Positions 15,716 through 24,269 of a stretch of DNA of 64,000 nt are shown piece by piece. The notes under the pieces are model-generated. The model was not told where the DNA came from and made no database searches. It saw nothing but the letters and a program-made list of their open reading frames with translations. Source of the DNA: DATCLS01 sp035296625 (GTDB lineage: Bacteria > Actinomycetota > Acidimicrobiia > Acidimicrobiales > VFJN01); contig DATHAO010000059.1 of NCBI GenBank assembly GCA_035296625.1, positions 73,862 to 137,861 of the forward strand, written 5' to 3'. A program made the position numbers and the translations under genes. Every line of letters starts with the position of its first letter. Position 1 is the first letter of the stretch.

Positions 15716-17422
15716 ATGCCCGAAGACGTCCAGCCCGCGGTGAGCCCCGTCGACATCAAGCCCCGCAGCCGGGATGTGACCGACGGGTTCGAGCGGGCCC
15801 CGGCCCGGGCCATGCTGCGGGCCATCGGCATGACCGACGACGACTGGGACAAGCCCCAGGTGGGCGTGTGCTCGTCGTGGAACGAGGTCACGCCGTGCAA
15901 CCTCCCGCTCGACCGGCTCGCGAAGCGCGCGAAGGTCGGCGTGCGCGAGGCCGGCGGCTTCCCGATCGAGTTCACCACGATCGCCGTGAGCGACGGCATC
16001 TCCATGGGCCACGAGGGCATGCGGGCCTCGCTCGTGTCCCGCGAGGTCATCGCGGACTCGATCGAGACGGTCATGCACGCCGAACGGCTCGATGCCCTGC
16101 TCACCTTCGCGGGCTGCGACAAGTCGCTGCCCGGCATGCTCATGGCCGCCGCCCGGGTCAACATGCCGTCGGTGTTCCTCTACGGAGGGACGATCCTGCC
16201 CGGCCACCACAACGGCAAGGCGCTCGACATAACCAGCGTGTTCGAGGCCGTCGGCGGCTACGCGGCGGGCACGGTGTCCGACGCCGAGCTGCGGGCGATC
16301 GAGATGAACGCGTGCCCCACCGAGGGCAGCTGCGCCGGCATGTTCACGGCGAACACGATGGCGGCCGTCGCCGAGGCGCTCGGCATGTCGCTGCCCGGCT
16401 CGTCGGCGGCCCCGGCCGTCGACCGCCGCCGCGACGACTTCGCGCTCGCCTCGGGCCAGGCAGTCGTCGAGCTGCTGCGCCAGGGCATCCGGCCTCGCCA
16501 GATCCTCACGAAGCAGGCGTTCGAGAACGCGATCGCCGTGGTCATGGCGCTGGGCGGCTCGACGAACGCCGTGCTGCACCTGCTCGCCATCGCCGCCGAG
16601 GCCCGGGTCGATCTGGCGCTCGACGACTTCAACCGCATCGCGGCCAAGGTGCCCCACATCGCCGACACGAAGCCCGCCGGGAAGTACCACATGACCGACA
16701 TCGACCGGGTGGGCGGCATCCCCGTCGTCATGGCCCACCTGCTCGACGCCCGGCTGCTCCAGGGCGACTGCCTCACGGTGACCGGCAAGACGGTGGCCGA
16801 GAACCTGCGGGACATCGAGGCGCCCGCGCCCGACGGCGAGGTCGTCCACCGGCTCGACTACCCGATCCACGAGGTCGGCGGCATCGCCGTGCTCACCGGC
16901 TCGCTTGCTCCCAAGGGAGCGGTCGTGAAGGTGGCCGGAATCACGTTCGACCGCTTCGAGGGCCCCGCCCGGGTGTTCGACGGCGAGGACGGCGCCATGG
17001 AGGCGATCCTGGCCGGCACGATCGAGCCAGGGTCCGTCGTGGTCATCCGCTACGAGGGCCCGAAGGGCGGCCCGGGCATGCGCGAGATGCTGGCCGTCAC
17101 CGGCGCCATGAAGGGGGCCGGGCGGGGCGGCGACTGCGCGCTCGTGACCGACGGCCGCTTCTCCGGCGGCACCCACGGGTTCTGTGTCGGTCACGTCGCG
17201 CCCGAGGCGGTCGACGGTGGGCCGATCGCGTTCGTGCGCGACGGCGACCGCATCGGCATCGACGTGACCACCAAGCAGATCGACCTGCTCGTCGACGACG
17301 TCGAGCTGCGCCGCCGCCAGGCCGAGTGGAAGCCGCCCGAGCCCCGCTACACGAGCGGCGTGCTGGCCAAGTACGCCCGCCTCGCCTCCGGGGCCGAGCG
17401 AGGCGCGATCACCGAGGCCTGA
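15716..17422 (+). CDS. ilvD: Dihydroxy-acid dehydratase
   Basis: Fourth enzyme shared by valine, leucine and isoleucine synthesis; dehydrates dihydroxy acids using an iron-sulfur cluster. The cluster cysteines are present in VGVCSSWNEVTPCN, FAGCDKSLPGML and NACPTEGSCAGMFTANTM; the catalytic tail region GRFSGGTHGFCVGHVAPEA is intact. The product is 568 aa from ATG 15716, a normal length. It has no attenuator of the type found in front of ilvB, leuA and leuB, and lies 338 bp upstream of the ilvB unit on the same strand. Confidence 0.97.
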   Translation: MPEDVQPAVSPVDIKPRSRDVTDGFERAPARAMLRAIGMTDDDWDKPQVGVCSSWNEVTPCNLPLDRLAKRAKVGVREAGGFPIEFTTIAVSDGISMGHEGMRASLVSREVIADSIETVMHAERLDALLTFAGCDKSLPGMLMAAARVNMPSVFLYGGTILPGHHNGKALDITSVFEAVGGYAAGTVSDAELRAIEMNACPTEGSCAGMFTANTMAAVAEALGMSLPGSSAAPAVDRRRDDFALASGQAVVELLRQGIRPRQILTKQAFENAIAVVMALGGSTNAVLHLLAIAAEARVDLALDDFNRIAAKVPHIADTKPAGKYHMTDIDRVGGIPVVMAHLLDARLLQGDCLTVTGKTVAENLRDIEAPAPDGEVVHRLDYPIHEVGGIAVLTGSLAPKGAVVKVAGITFDRFEGPARVFDGEDGAMEAILAGTIEPGSVVVIRYEGPKGGPGMREMLAVTGAMKGAGRGGDCALVTDGRFSGGTHGFCVGHVAPEAVDGGPIAFVRDGDRIGIDVTTKQIDLLVDDVELRRRQAEWKPPEPRYTSGVLAKYARLASGAERGAITEA

Positions 17423-17447
17423 CGCCCGCGCCGGGGGGAGGCCCGAC

Positions 17448-17513
17448 GCCGGCGCCCGGGGTGAGGCCGGCGCCCAGGAGCCAGGCCGGCGCCGGCGCCC
17501 GGAGTGAGGCCGG
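17448..17513 (+). repeat. 23-bp direct repeat pair downstream of ilvD
   Basis: Two copies (17448-17470 and 17491-17513) with a single mismatch, period 43 bp. Each contains GCCGGCGCCCGG followed by GTGAGGCCGG. They are GC-rich and noncoding; they may contribute to ilvD transcript ending. Confidence 0.7.
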
Positions 17514-17578
17514 AAGCCGACGGGGGCTAGCGGACCGGCGGAACGGCGCGAGCACGTGTCCGCCCCATGACGGCCGTC

Positions 17579-17608
17579 TTGCCTCGCTGCGCACCCACAT
17601 GGGATGCT
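17579..17608 (+). promoter_or_regulatory. Promoter of the ilvBNC attenuated operon
   Basis: TTGCCT (17579-17584), 18 nt, GATGCT (17603-17608), then 7 nt to the leader-peptide ATG at 17616. The same N18 spacing and short distance to a leader ATG recur at leuA and leuB. Confidence 0.6.
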
Positions 17609-17615
17609 CACGGCG

Positions 17616-17651
17616 ATGCAGCGCCCGACCCTGCTCGTAGTTCTCGCGTAG
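17616..17651 (+). CDS. ilvB leader peptide MQRPTLLVVLA
   Basis: An 11-codon frame ending in TAG, with Leu-Leu-Val-Val-Leu-Ala as its last six residues. Its start is 7 nt after a -10 box (leaderless). The stop codon is the first base of a perfect 8-bp hairpin, and an intrinsic terminator follows before ilvB. This is the expected layout for translation-sensed attenuation by leucine and valine, a mechanism established for ilvB operons of other actinobacteria such as Corynebacterium. Confidence 0.8.
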   Translation: MQRPTLLVVLA

Positions 17652-17680
17652 CGCACGCCGGTCCTCCAACCCGCGTGCGC
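17651..17680 (+). promoter_or_regulatory. Leader hairpin of the ilvB attenuator
   Basis: GCGCACGC (17651-17658) pairs perfectly with GCGTGCGC (17673-17680). Because it begins at the leader stop codon, a ribosome that finishes or stalls in the LLVVL codons would affect its folding. Confidence 0.65.
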
Positions 17681-17684
17681 TCCC

Positions 17685-17716
17685 ACGACCTCCCGCCGGG
17701 GGGTCGTTCTCGTTTT
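17685..17716 (+). terminator. Attenuator terminator before ilvB
   Basis: ACGACCTCCC (17685-17694) pairs with GGGGGGTCGT (17698-17707) with one G-T pair, followed by a T-rich run TTCTCGTTTT (17707-17716). It sits 45 bp before the ilvB start. Confidence 0.75.
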
Positions 17717-17760
17717 CCGCCACGTTCCGCCCGCGCAGCCAGACAGGAGCACACCCCGCC

Positions 17761-19515
17761 ATGAAGATGAACGGCGGCCAAGCCTTGATGAAGGCCCTCG
17801 AGATGGAGGGCGTCGACGTGATGTTCGGCCTGCCCGGTGGAGCCATCCTCCCGGTGTACGACCCGATCATCGACAGCCCGATCCGCCACATCCTCGTGCG
17901 CCACGAGCAGGGGGCGGGGCACATGGCCGAGGGCTACGCGCACGCGACCGGGCGGCCCGGCGTGTGCATGGTGACCTCGGGTCCGGGCGCCACGAACGTG
18001 GTCACGCCGCTGTGCGATGCCTTCATGGACTCGGTGCCGGTGGTGTGCATCACCGGGCAGGTGCCGTTCGGCTCGATCGGCACGGACGCGTTCCAGGAAT
18101 GCGACACGATCGGCATCACCCGGTCGGTCACCAAGCACAACGAGCTGATCACCCAGGCCCAGGACATCCCGCTGATGGTCCGCCAGGCGTTCCACCTGGC
18201 CAGCACCGGGCGGCCGGGGCCGGTCCTACTCGACATCCCGAAGGACATCGTCGACCCGCAGAACCCCCGGTCGCAGATGGAGTGGTACTGGCCGAGCGAC
18301 CGCGACGTGGCGGTGAGCCTTCCCGGCTACCGGCCCACCACCAAGGGCCACTCCAAGATGATCCGCCAGGCCGCCGAGCTGATCCTCCAGGCCCACCGCC
18401 CCGTCATCTACGCGGGCGGCGGCATCCTCAAAGCCCGGGCGGCCGAGGCGCTGCGCGAGCTGGCCGAGCTGACCGACGTGCACGTCGTGACCACGCTCAT
18501 GGCCCGGGGCGCCTTCCCCGACGACCATCCTCTATGCCTGGGCATGCCGGGCATGCACGGCACCTACACGGCCGTCACGGCCATGCAGCGCAGCGACCTG
18601 CTGATCGCCCTGGGCAGCCGCTTCGACGACCGGGTCACCGGCAAGCTCGACGGCTTCGCCCGCGGAGCCAAGATCATCCACGTCGACATCGACCCGGCCG
18701 AATTGGGCAAGGTCCGCCGGCCCGACGTGCCGATCGTCGGTGACTGCCGCCTCGTCATCGAGGAGCTGGTCCAGGCCGTGCGCGAGCTGCTGGCCGGCGG
18801 CGCCGCCTTCCACGACCGGTCGGCCTGGCGCTCGACGATCGCGGGCTGGAAGGAGAAGCACCCGCTCGCCTACACCCAGTCCGAGCCGGGCGAGGCGCTG
18901 AAGCCCCAGTACGTCATCGAGCGAATCCGGGCCGCCAACACCGACGACACGATCGTCGCCTCGGGCGTGGGCCAGCACCAGATGTGGACCAGCCAGCACT
19001 GGACCTTCAACGAGCCCTACACGTGGATCAACTCGGGGGGGCTCGGCACGATGGGCTTCGCGGTGCCCGCCGCAATCGGCGCCAAGGCCGGCCGTCCCGA
19101 CCGCACGGTCTGGGCCATCGACGGTGACGGCTGCTTCCAGATGACCGCTCAGGAGCTCGTCACGGCGACCGCCGAACGCATTCCGATCAAGGTGGCGATC
19201 CTCAACAACGCCTACCTGGGCATGGTCCGCCAGTGGCAGGAGATGTTCTACGACGAGCGGTACAGCGAGGTGTACCTGTCGCCGGACCTGCCCGACTACA
19301 AGCTGTGGGCCGAGGCCATGGGGTGCGTCGGCATGCGGGTCGAGTCGCCCGACGAGGTCGATGCCGCCATCCAGAAGGCGAACGAGATCGACGACCGCCC
19401 CGTCGTCATCGACTTCCGGACCGACAGCAACGAGAAGGTGTATCCGATGGTCCCGGCCGGCAAGTCGAACGACGAGATCATCGTCGACCCGTCGCAGGGC
19501 GAGGGAGGGCACTGA
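17761..19515 (+). CDS. ilvB: Acetolactate synthase large (catalytic) subunit
   Basis: ThDP- and FAD-dependent enzyme that condenses pyruvate with pyruvate or 2-oxobutyrate, the entry step of the branched-chain pathway. 584 aa. Domains in order: N-terminal ThDP-binding (GLPGGAILPVYD, HEQGAGHMAEGYA with the catalytic Glu), a central FAD domain, and a C-terminal ThDP-Mg domain with DGDGCFQMTAQELVTATA and NNAYLGMVRQWQ. AGGAG at 17745-17749 precedes ATG 17761. Expression is controlled by the attenuator immediately upstream; ilvN starts 2 bp after its stop. Confidence 0.98.
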   Translation: MKMNGGQALMKALEMEGVDVMFGLPGGAILPVYDPIIDSPIRHILVRHEQGAGHMAEGYAHATGRPGVCMVTSGPGATNVVTPLCDAFMDSVPVVCITGQVPFGSIGTDAFQECDTIGITRSVTKHNELITQAQDIPLMVRQAFHLASTGRPGPVLLDIPKDIVDPQNPRSQMEWYWPSDRDVAVSLPGYRPTTKGHSKMIRQAAELILQAHRPVIYAGGGILKARAAEALRELAELTDVHVVTTLMARGAFPDDHPLCLGMPGMHGTYTAVTAMQRSDLLIALGSRFDDRVTGKLDGFARGAKIIHVDIDPAELGKVRRPDVPIVGDCRLVIEELVQAVRELLAGGAAFHDRSAWRSTIAGWKEKHPLAYTQSEPGEALKPQYVIERIRAANTDDTIVASGVGQHQMWTSQHWTFNEPYTWINSGGLGTMGFAVPAAIGAKAGRPDRTVWAIDGDGCFQMTAQELVTATAERIPIKVAILNNAYLGMVRQWQEMFYDERYSEVYLSPDLPDYKLWAEAMGCVGMRVESPDEVDAAIQKANEIDDRPVVIDFRTDSNEKVYPMVPAGKSNDEIIVDPSQGEGGH

Positions 19516-19517
19516 TC

Positions 19518-20057
19518 GTGGCCCTCCCCGGCGCCGACGCCCGCCACCACACCCTCGTCGTGCTCGTCGAGAACAAGGCCGGCGTGCTGGCCCGCGTTTC
19601 GAGCCTGTTCGCCCGGCGCGGGTTCAACATCTTCTCCCTCGCCGTCGCCCCGACCGAGGACGATCGGTTCAGCCGCATCACGATCGTCGTCGACGTGCAG
19701 TCGGCGCCGCTCGAGCAGATCACCAAGCAGCTGTTCAAGCTTGTCAACGTCGTGAAGATCAGCGAGCTCGACCCGCGTGACTCGGTCGAGCGCGAGCTGA
19801 TGCTCGCCACCGTGCGGGCTTCGGCGCAGAACCGCACGTCCGTCATAGAGCTGGTCAACCTGTTCGACGGCCGCGTCGTCGACGTGGGCCACGACGAGCT
19901 GACCGTCAGCCTCGACGGGGACCCCGAGCGCCTCGACGACCTCGAGGGCCTGCTGCGGCCCTACGGCATCGTCGAGCTGCAACGCACCGGGCGGGTGGCG
20001 CTCCCCAAGCTCGAGCGCACCGCCCCGGCGTTGCGCGCCGTGCGTCGCGGCGCCTGA
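19518..20057 (+). CDS. ilvN: Acetolactate synthase small (regulatory) subunit
   Basis: 179 aa with an N-terminal ACT domain (HTLVVLVENKAGVLARVSSL, RRGFNIFSLAVAPTED) that mediates valine feedback, and the C-terminal ALS regulatory domain (RELMLATVRA, VIELVNLFDGRVVDVG, GLLRPYGIVELQRTGRVAL). GTG 19518 lies 2 bp after ilvB with GAGGGAGGG at 19501-19509 as ribosome binding site. ilvC follows after 80 bp in the same direction. Confidence 0.97.
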   Translation: MALPGADARHHTLVVLVENKAGVLARVSSLFARRGFNIFSLAVAPTEDDRFSRITIVVDVQSAPLEQITKQLFKLVNVVKISELDPRDSVERELMLATVRASAQNRTSVIELVNLFDGRVVDVGHDELTVSLDGDPERLDDLEGLLRPYGIVELQRTGRVALPKLERTAPALRAVRRGA

Positions 20058-20137
20058 GTCGCCCGCCGCCCTGCCCGTCGCGCGCGCACCGTCCGTCCCG
20101 CCGACACTCACCCGAGAACCCCGAGAGGAATTGTCCG

Positions 20138-21163
20138 ATGGCCAACGTCTACTACGAGAAGGATGCCGACCGGTCCATCGTCGCCAGCCGGAAGGTGGCG
20201 GTGATCGGCTACGGCTCGCAGGGTCACGCCCATGCGCTCAACCTGCGGGACTCGGGGGTGGACGTGCGCGTCGGCCTGCGGGAGGGGTCGTCCTCGCGGG
20301 CGAAGGCCGAGGCCGCCGGCCTGCCGGTGCGCTCCATCGCGGACGCCGCCGCCGAGGCCGACGTGGTGATGCTCCTCGGGCCCGACACCGAGCACAAGGC
20401 GATCTTCGCCGAGCACATCGCCCCGAACCTCAGCTCGGGTGACGCGCTGTTCGTGGCCCACGGCTTCAGCGTTCGCTTCGGGCAGGTCGTGGCGCCCGAG
20501 GGCGTCGACGTGGCGCTCGTCGCCCCCAAGGGCCCGGGTCACCTCGTGCGGCGCACCTACGAGGAGGGCGGCGGCGTCCCGTGCCTCATCGCCGTGGCCA
20601 AGGACTCCTCCGGCAAGGCCAAGGACCTGGCCCTCGCGTACGCCGACGCCATCGGCGGCGCCCGGGCCGGCGTGCTCGAGACCACGTTCGAGGAGGAGGC
20701 CGAGACCGACCTGTTCGGCGAGCAGGTCGTGCTCTGCGGCGGTCTCACCGCCCTGGTGCAGGCCGGCTTCGAGACGCTGACCGAGGCGGGCTACCAGCCC
20801 GAGTCCGCCTACTTCGAATGCCTCCACGAGCTGAAGCTGATCGTCGACCTCATGTATGAGCAGGGCATCGCCGGCATGCGCTACTCGATCAGCGACACCG
20901 CCGAGTACGGCGACCTCACGCGGGGGCCGCGCGTGATCAACGACGCGGTGAAGACCGAGATGCGCACGATCCTCGACGAGATCCGCAGCGGGCGCTTCGC
21001 CGAGGAGTGGATCGCCGAGTCGGAGTCGGGCCGGCCGAACTACAAGCGCCTCCGCGATGAGGGTGCCGCGCACCCCATCGAGACGGTCGGCGCCGACCTG
21101 CGCGAGATGATGCCGTGGATCTCCGCGGGCAAGACCCGCGTGCAGGACGCCAGCGGCGGCTGA
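20138..21163 (+). CDS. ilvC: Ketol-acid reductoisomerase (class I)
   Basis: Isomerises and reduces acetolactate or acetohydroxybutyrate with NADPH and Mg2+. 341 aa, the short class I form. Visible are the Rossmann motif VAVIGYGSQGHAHALNL, the substrate loop APKGPGHLVRRTY, the metal-site helix ETDLFGEQVVLCGG and the C-terminal ECLHELKLIVDLMYEQG / RYSISDTAEYGD knot region. Last gene of the ilvBNC unit; a hairpin at 21180-21212 follows. Confidence 0.98.
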   Translation: MANVYYEKDADRSIVASRKVAVIGYGSQGHAHALNLRDSGVDVRVGLREGSSSRAKAEAAGLPVRSIADAAAEADVVMLLGPDTEHKAIFAEHIAPNLSSGDALFVAHGFSVRFGQVVAPEGVDVALVAPKGPGHLVRRTYEEGGGVPCLIAVAKDSSGKAKDLALAYADAIGGARAGVLETTFEEEAETDLFGEQVVLCGGLTALVQAGFETLTEAGYQPESAYFECLHELKLIVDLMYEQGIAGMRYSISDTAEYGDLTRGPRVINDAVKTEMRTILDEIRSGRFAEEWIAESESGRPNYKRLRDEGAAHPIETVGADLREMMPWISAGKTRVQDASGG

Positions 21164-21179
21164 CACCCAGCGTCCGGCC

Positions 21180-21212
21180 GGTGGCGGGCCTGCGATCTGC
21201 AGGCCTACCACC
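21180..21212 (+). terminator. Hairpin downstream of ilvC
   Basis: The two 14-nt arms (21180-21193 and 21199-21212) pair except for two central positions, with loop GATCT. No T-run follows, so it may act as a factor-dependent end, a 3'-end stabiliser, or a shared end with the convergent PPOX gene. Confidence 0.5.
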
Positions 21213-21362
21213 GCCGCCGGTCCCGCACGCGGCGTGCCGGGCCACCGCCAGGCGGGGGCTACCAGGCCGCGCTACGCGGCGAAGGTCAGAGGCGCCGTGG
21301 CCAAACCCTGGAAGCCATGGACGTAGACGTCGGCGGCCTGGCGCACGCGGCGTACGGGCGGG

Positions 21363-21797
21363 TCAGTCCGCCATGTCGGCGAAGCCGACGACCCGGGTCG
21401 GCGTGAGGCGGACCACCAGCTCGCCGGGCACGCCGTTGCGGGCGCCGTACTCGTCGCCTCGCTCGGCGCCCATGTAGCGCGCCCCGATGCGCCCGGCCCA
21501 GGCCCGCACCTCGGTCAGTTCGTCGGACCAGGTCGTGGAGCCCTCGATCGTGACGAACGAGAACGGGGGCTGGTCGTCCTGCACGCAGAGCGTGGCCCGG
21601 CCGTCGCGCCGCACCGCGCGGCCCTTCACCGTGTCGGCGCCGGTGTTGAACATGATCGTGCCGTCGTCGTCGAGGTCGTACCAGACCGGGGCGGCGTGAG
21701 GGTGGCCGTCCTTGCGGGTGGTGGCGAGCACGCCGGCCCGCACCGGCTCGCGGACGAACCGCTGCCACTCCTCCTCGGTCATGCGGTGGTAGGCCAT
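21363..21797 (-). CDS. PPOX-class (F420- or FMN-dependent) split-barrel oxidoreductase
   Basis: 144 aa flavin/deazaflavin-binding split barrel of the pyridoxamine-phosphate-oxidase superfamily: VRAGVLATTRKDGHPHAAPVWYDLDDDG, FNTGADTVKGRAVRRDGRATLCVQDDQPPFSFVTIEG. The TRKDGHPHAAPVWY strand and the arginine-rich KGRAVRRDGRA loop are typical of actinobacterial F420-binding members. The substrate is unknown. A TACCGT box at 21804-21809 lies 6 nt before the start, so it has its own leaderless promoter despite following the polytopic membrane gene by 19 bp. Confidence 0.88.
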   Translation of the reverse strand: MAYHRMTEEEWQRFVREPVRAGVLATTRKDGHPHAAPVWYDLDDDGTIMFNTGADTVKGRAVRRDGRATLCVQDDQPPFSFVTIEGSTTWSDELTEVRAWAGRIGARYMGAERGDEYGARNGVPGELVVRLTPTRVVGFADMAD

Positions 21798-21803
21798 CGG
21801 GGC

Positions 21804-21809
21804 ACGGTA
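21804..21809 (-). promoter_or_regulatory. -10 box of the PPOX gene (leaderless)
   Basis: TACCGT on the minus strand, 6 nt before ATG 21797, inside the 19-bp gap after the upstream gene's stop. Confidence 0.45.
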
Positions 21810-21816
21810 CCGGGGG

Positions 21817-23664
21817 TCAGGGCGCCGTGACCGGTCCGGGCGCGGCCGGCGAGGCCGGCGTGTCGGCGCCGCCCCCGCCGGGCACCGCTGACCCGGCCGG
21901 CGCGGCCGGCACGGCCGGTAGCGCCGGGATCGACGGCTCGATCAGCAGCCAGTCGGTGCCGGCGACCGTCTCGATCCGCTGCCACCGGTCGCCGTAGGCG
22001 TCGCTCAGGGCGTCGCTCGTCTCCTCGGCCTCGTCGGAGACCGGGTCATCGACGAGCTCACCTTCGACCACCACGCGATGGCCACCGTCGAGCACGGCCT
22101 CGACCTGGTCGACGACGTCGTCGGCGTCGAACTCGTCCTTGGCGTCGACGGTGCCCACCCGCGTGGCGTAGGGCTCGCCGGGGATGGGCGTGGCCGCCGT
22201 GTGACGGCGGGTGTAACCGACCGCCAGGTGTGGCCGGTCGACGACGACGGCGTCGCCCGCGCCGATGAGCTGGCCGAGCGCCGTGAACCGGGCGGCGTAG
22301 GCGTCGTTGACGGCGTCGACCGCCGGCAGGATGCTGCCCACCAGGTTCGCGGCCCCGACCATGACCGCGGCGACGCCCAGCACGGTGCCGCGCCGGGCCC
22401 GCGCCCGGATCGCCGTCGTCCCGCCCTCGAGGGGCGCGGCGCACGACGCCGCCGCCAGCAGCCACGCTGCGGTGACCTGAGGGATCCAGAACTCGAGGTT
22501 GGACGGCTCCCACACCAGGAAGAACCCCGTGTAGGCGACCATCCAGGCGACGAGCGCCCGGGCGAGGCGGCCGACCGCCTCGGGCTGCTGGCGCCGGTCG
22601 CGGTAACCGCGCACGAGCACGCCGGCCAGCAACGCCCCGGCGACGAGCGCGACGACGACGAGCGCCACGGCGGCGACCGGCGCGAGGTTGCGGACCAGGA
22701 ACGTCTCGTCGGTCAGCGAGCGCTCGGGGAACGCATCGTGGATGCCGTCCCGCACGGCGCCGAGCCGGAACACGAAGTGGCCCCCGACCACGGCCCGTGC
22801 GGCGCCGAACGCCGCACTCGGCAACGTCGCAGGCCCGGGCGGCAACCAGTAGGTGTCGTCGTCGGCGTAGCGGGTGAGCCAGCTGGCGGCCTCGCCCAGA
22901 GTCGAGGGCCGGACCACGATCGCGAGGACGAGGGCGTAGCCGGCGGCGACCAGGCCTGTCAGCGCCACCGCCCACCGGACGAGGCCCCGACGCACGGCGC
23001 CGGCGCCGAGCTCGTGGCGCCGGCCGAGCACGACGGCGATGACGACGACGGCGTAGAGCACGTGTACCTGGTGGCTGAGCACGGCGAGGCCGTGGAGCAC
23101 GCCCACGAGAAGGAGGTGCCGCCCGGTGAGCCGGGGCGCCATAAGCACGTAGGTGGCTCCGAGCAGCAGGGCCAGCGGGAGCAGATAGACCTCGACGCTG
23201 ACGCTGTAGAACCACACGCCGAACGACAGGGAGGCGCCGAGCGTGCCGATCACGGCCAGCCCGCGGGGCAGTCGGGCCCGGCGGCGCAGCAGGGCGTAGC
23301 AGAGGGCGGCGCTCGTGGCCCCGAACGCCGCGTTCGCGAGCGCCACCACCTTCAGGGCGTCCGCGGTGACCCCGAACGCACGGAAGGTGCGCAGCCAGCC
23401 GGCGCCGATGGCGTTGTAGAGGAGGTGGTGGGGATGCCAGAGCGCGTCCCCGCCGCTCTCGATGGCCTGCAAGTAGGTCAGCGAGTCGTGGGTGAGCGCC
23501 GGAACCGAAGAGAGCGTGAGCGCGTACGTGACGGCGGCCACGATCCACACCAGCGCCAGTTCCCGGACCAGGACGCGGTCGGCGGGCCCCTCGTCGACCG
23601 GTTCCTCCGGTCGGGGCTTGGTCGGGAAGTCGGCGTCGACGCTCGCTCGCAAGGTCCCAGCCAT
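21817..23664 (-). CDS. Polytopic membrane protein, GT-C glycosyltransferase-like (615 aa)
   Basis: Around ten transmembrane helices span residues about 30-460, followed by a soluble C-terminal part (about 470-590) and an Ala/Pro tail. The first periplasmic loop has LTHDSLTYLQAIESGGDALWHPHHLLYNAIG, which has the acidic residue and HP(H/G) pattern of GT-C proteins of the ArnT/PMT/DUF2723 kind that use lipid-linked sugars. A conserved WEPSNLEFWIPQ occurs late in the membrane domain. I infer a glycosyltransferase-like role; acceptor and sugar cannot be told. TACGGT (23683-23688) precedes the start by 18 nt. Confidence 0.7.
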   Translation of the reverse strand: MAGTLRASVDADFPTKPRPEEPVDEGPADRVLVRELALVWIVAAVTYALTLSSVPALTHDSLTYLQAIESGGDALWHPHHLLYNAIGAGWLRTFRAFGVTADALKVVALANAAFGATSAALCYALLRRRARLPRGLAVIGTLGASLSFGVWFYSVSVEVYLLPLALLLGATYVLMAPRLTGRHLLLVGVLHGLAVLSHQVHVLYAVVVIAVVLGRRHELGAGAVRRGLVRWAVALTGLVAAGYALVLAIVVRPSTLGEAASWLTRYADDDTYWLPPGPATLPSAAFGAARAVVGGHFVFRLGAVRDGIHDAFPERSLTDETFLVRNLAPVAAVALVVVALVAGALLAGVLVRGYRDRRQQPEAVGRLARALVAWMVAYTGFFLVWEPSNLEFWIPQVTAAWLLAAASCAAPLEGGTTAIRARARRGTVLGVAAVMVGAANLVGSILPAVDAVNDAYAARFTALGQLIGAGDAVVVDRPHLAVGYTRRHTAATPIPGEPYATRVGTVDAKDEFDADDVVDQVEAVLDGGHRVVVEGELVDDPVSDEAEETSDALSDAYGDRWQRIETVAGTDWLLIEPSIPALPAVPAAPAGSAVPGGGGADTPASPAAPGPVTAP

Positions 23665-23835
23665 GTCCGGTTCGTCCAGCCCACCGTAGGTGCCCGAGCC
23701 ACTGTCGGTCGGCTCGGCGCGGCGCGAGCGTAGCGGCCGTGGGCACCACGCCGGTCGGACCCCGTGCGGCCGGCGGGGCCGGACGGGTGCGCCCGTTCGG
23801 GGCCGGACGGCTGCGCCGGACCCCTCCCGCTGGCC

Positions 23836-24264
23836 TCAGCGGGCCTCGGCCAGGCGGGCGATGCGGCGGGCCGCCAGCGCGCACACGGAGACGTACGCCG
23901 GTGCCCACCAGGGCACCTCGAGCGCCACCTCGGACCCGCCTGGTCGGGCCCGGACGTGGTGCGCGGTAGCCGGGACGCCCGCAACCCGCCAGGCCCAGCT
24001 CTCACCGGGGACGAACGACGTCACCTCGAACGAGACCCACGGGCCGACGGGGGGACGTACCCGGCCGCGGGAGCCCGCATGGATGCGGCGGTCCGGGCAG
24101 TCGACCGCCGCCACGGTCGGCCCCCACAGGGGCCATGCCTCGGTGTCGACGAGCAGGTCCCACACGACCTCGGGCGGCGCCGCCACGTCCCGGCGGGCGA
24201 CGAGGAACCGGTCGGGGCCGGGCAGGCCGAACGGGACCGTGCGCAGGCGTCGGGCGATGCCCAC
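23836..24264 (-). CDS. SRPBCC (START/polyketide-cyclase-like) family protein (142 aa)
   Basis: The helix-grip pattern begins FLVARRDVAAPPEVVWDLLVDTEAWPLWGP and continues with SRGRVRPPVGPWVSFEVTSFVPGESWAWRVAGVPATAHHV, typical of small lipid- or ligand-binding SRPBCC proteins. The start is GTG 24264, 5 bp after the stop of the upstream luciferase-like gene, so both are probably one transcript. The ligand is unknown. Confidence 0.85.
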   Translation of the reverse strand: MGIARRLRTVPFGLPGPDRFLVARRDVAAPPEVVWDLLVDTEAWPLWGPTVAAVDCPDRRIHAGSRGRVRPPVGPWVSFEVTSFVPGESWAWRVAGVPATAHHVRARPGGSEVALEVPWWAPAYVSVCALAARRIARLAEAR

Positions 24265-24269
24265 GCCGG

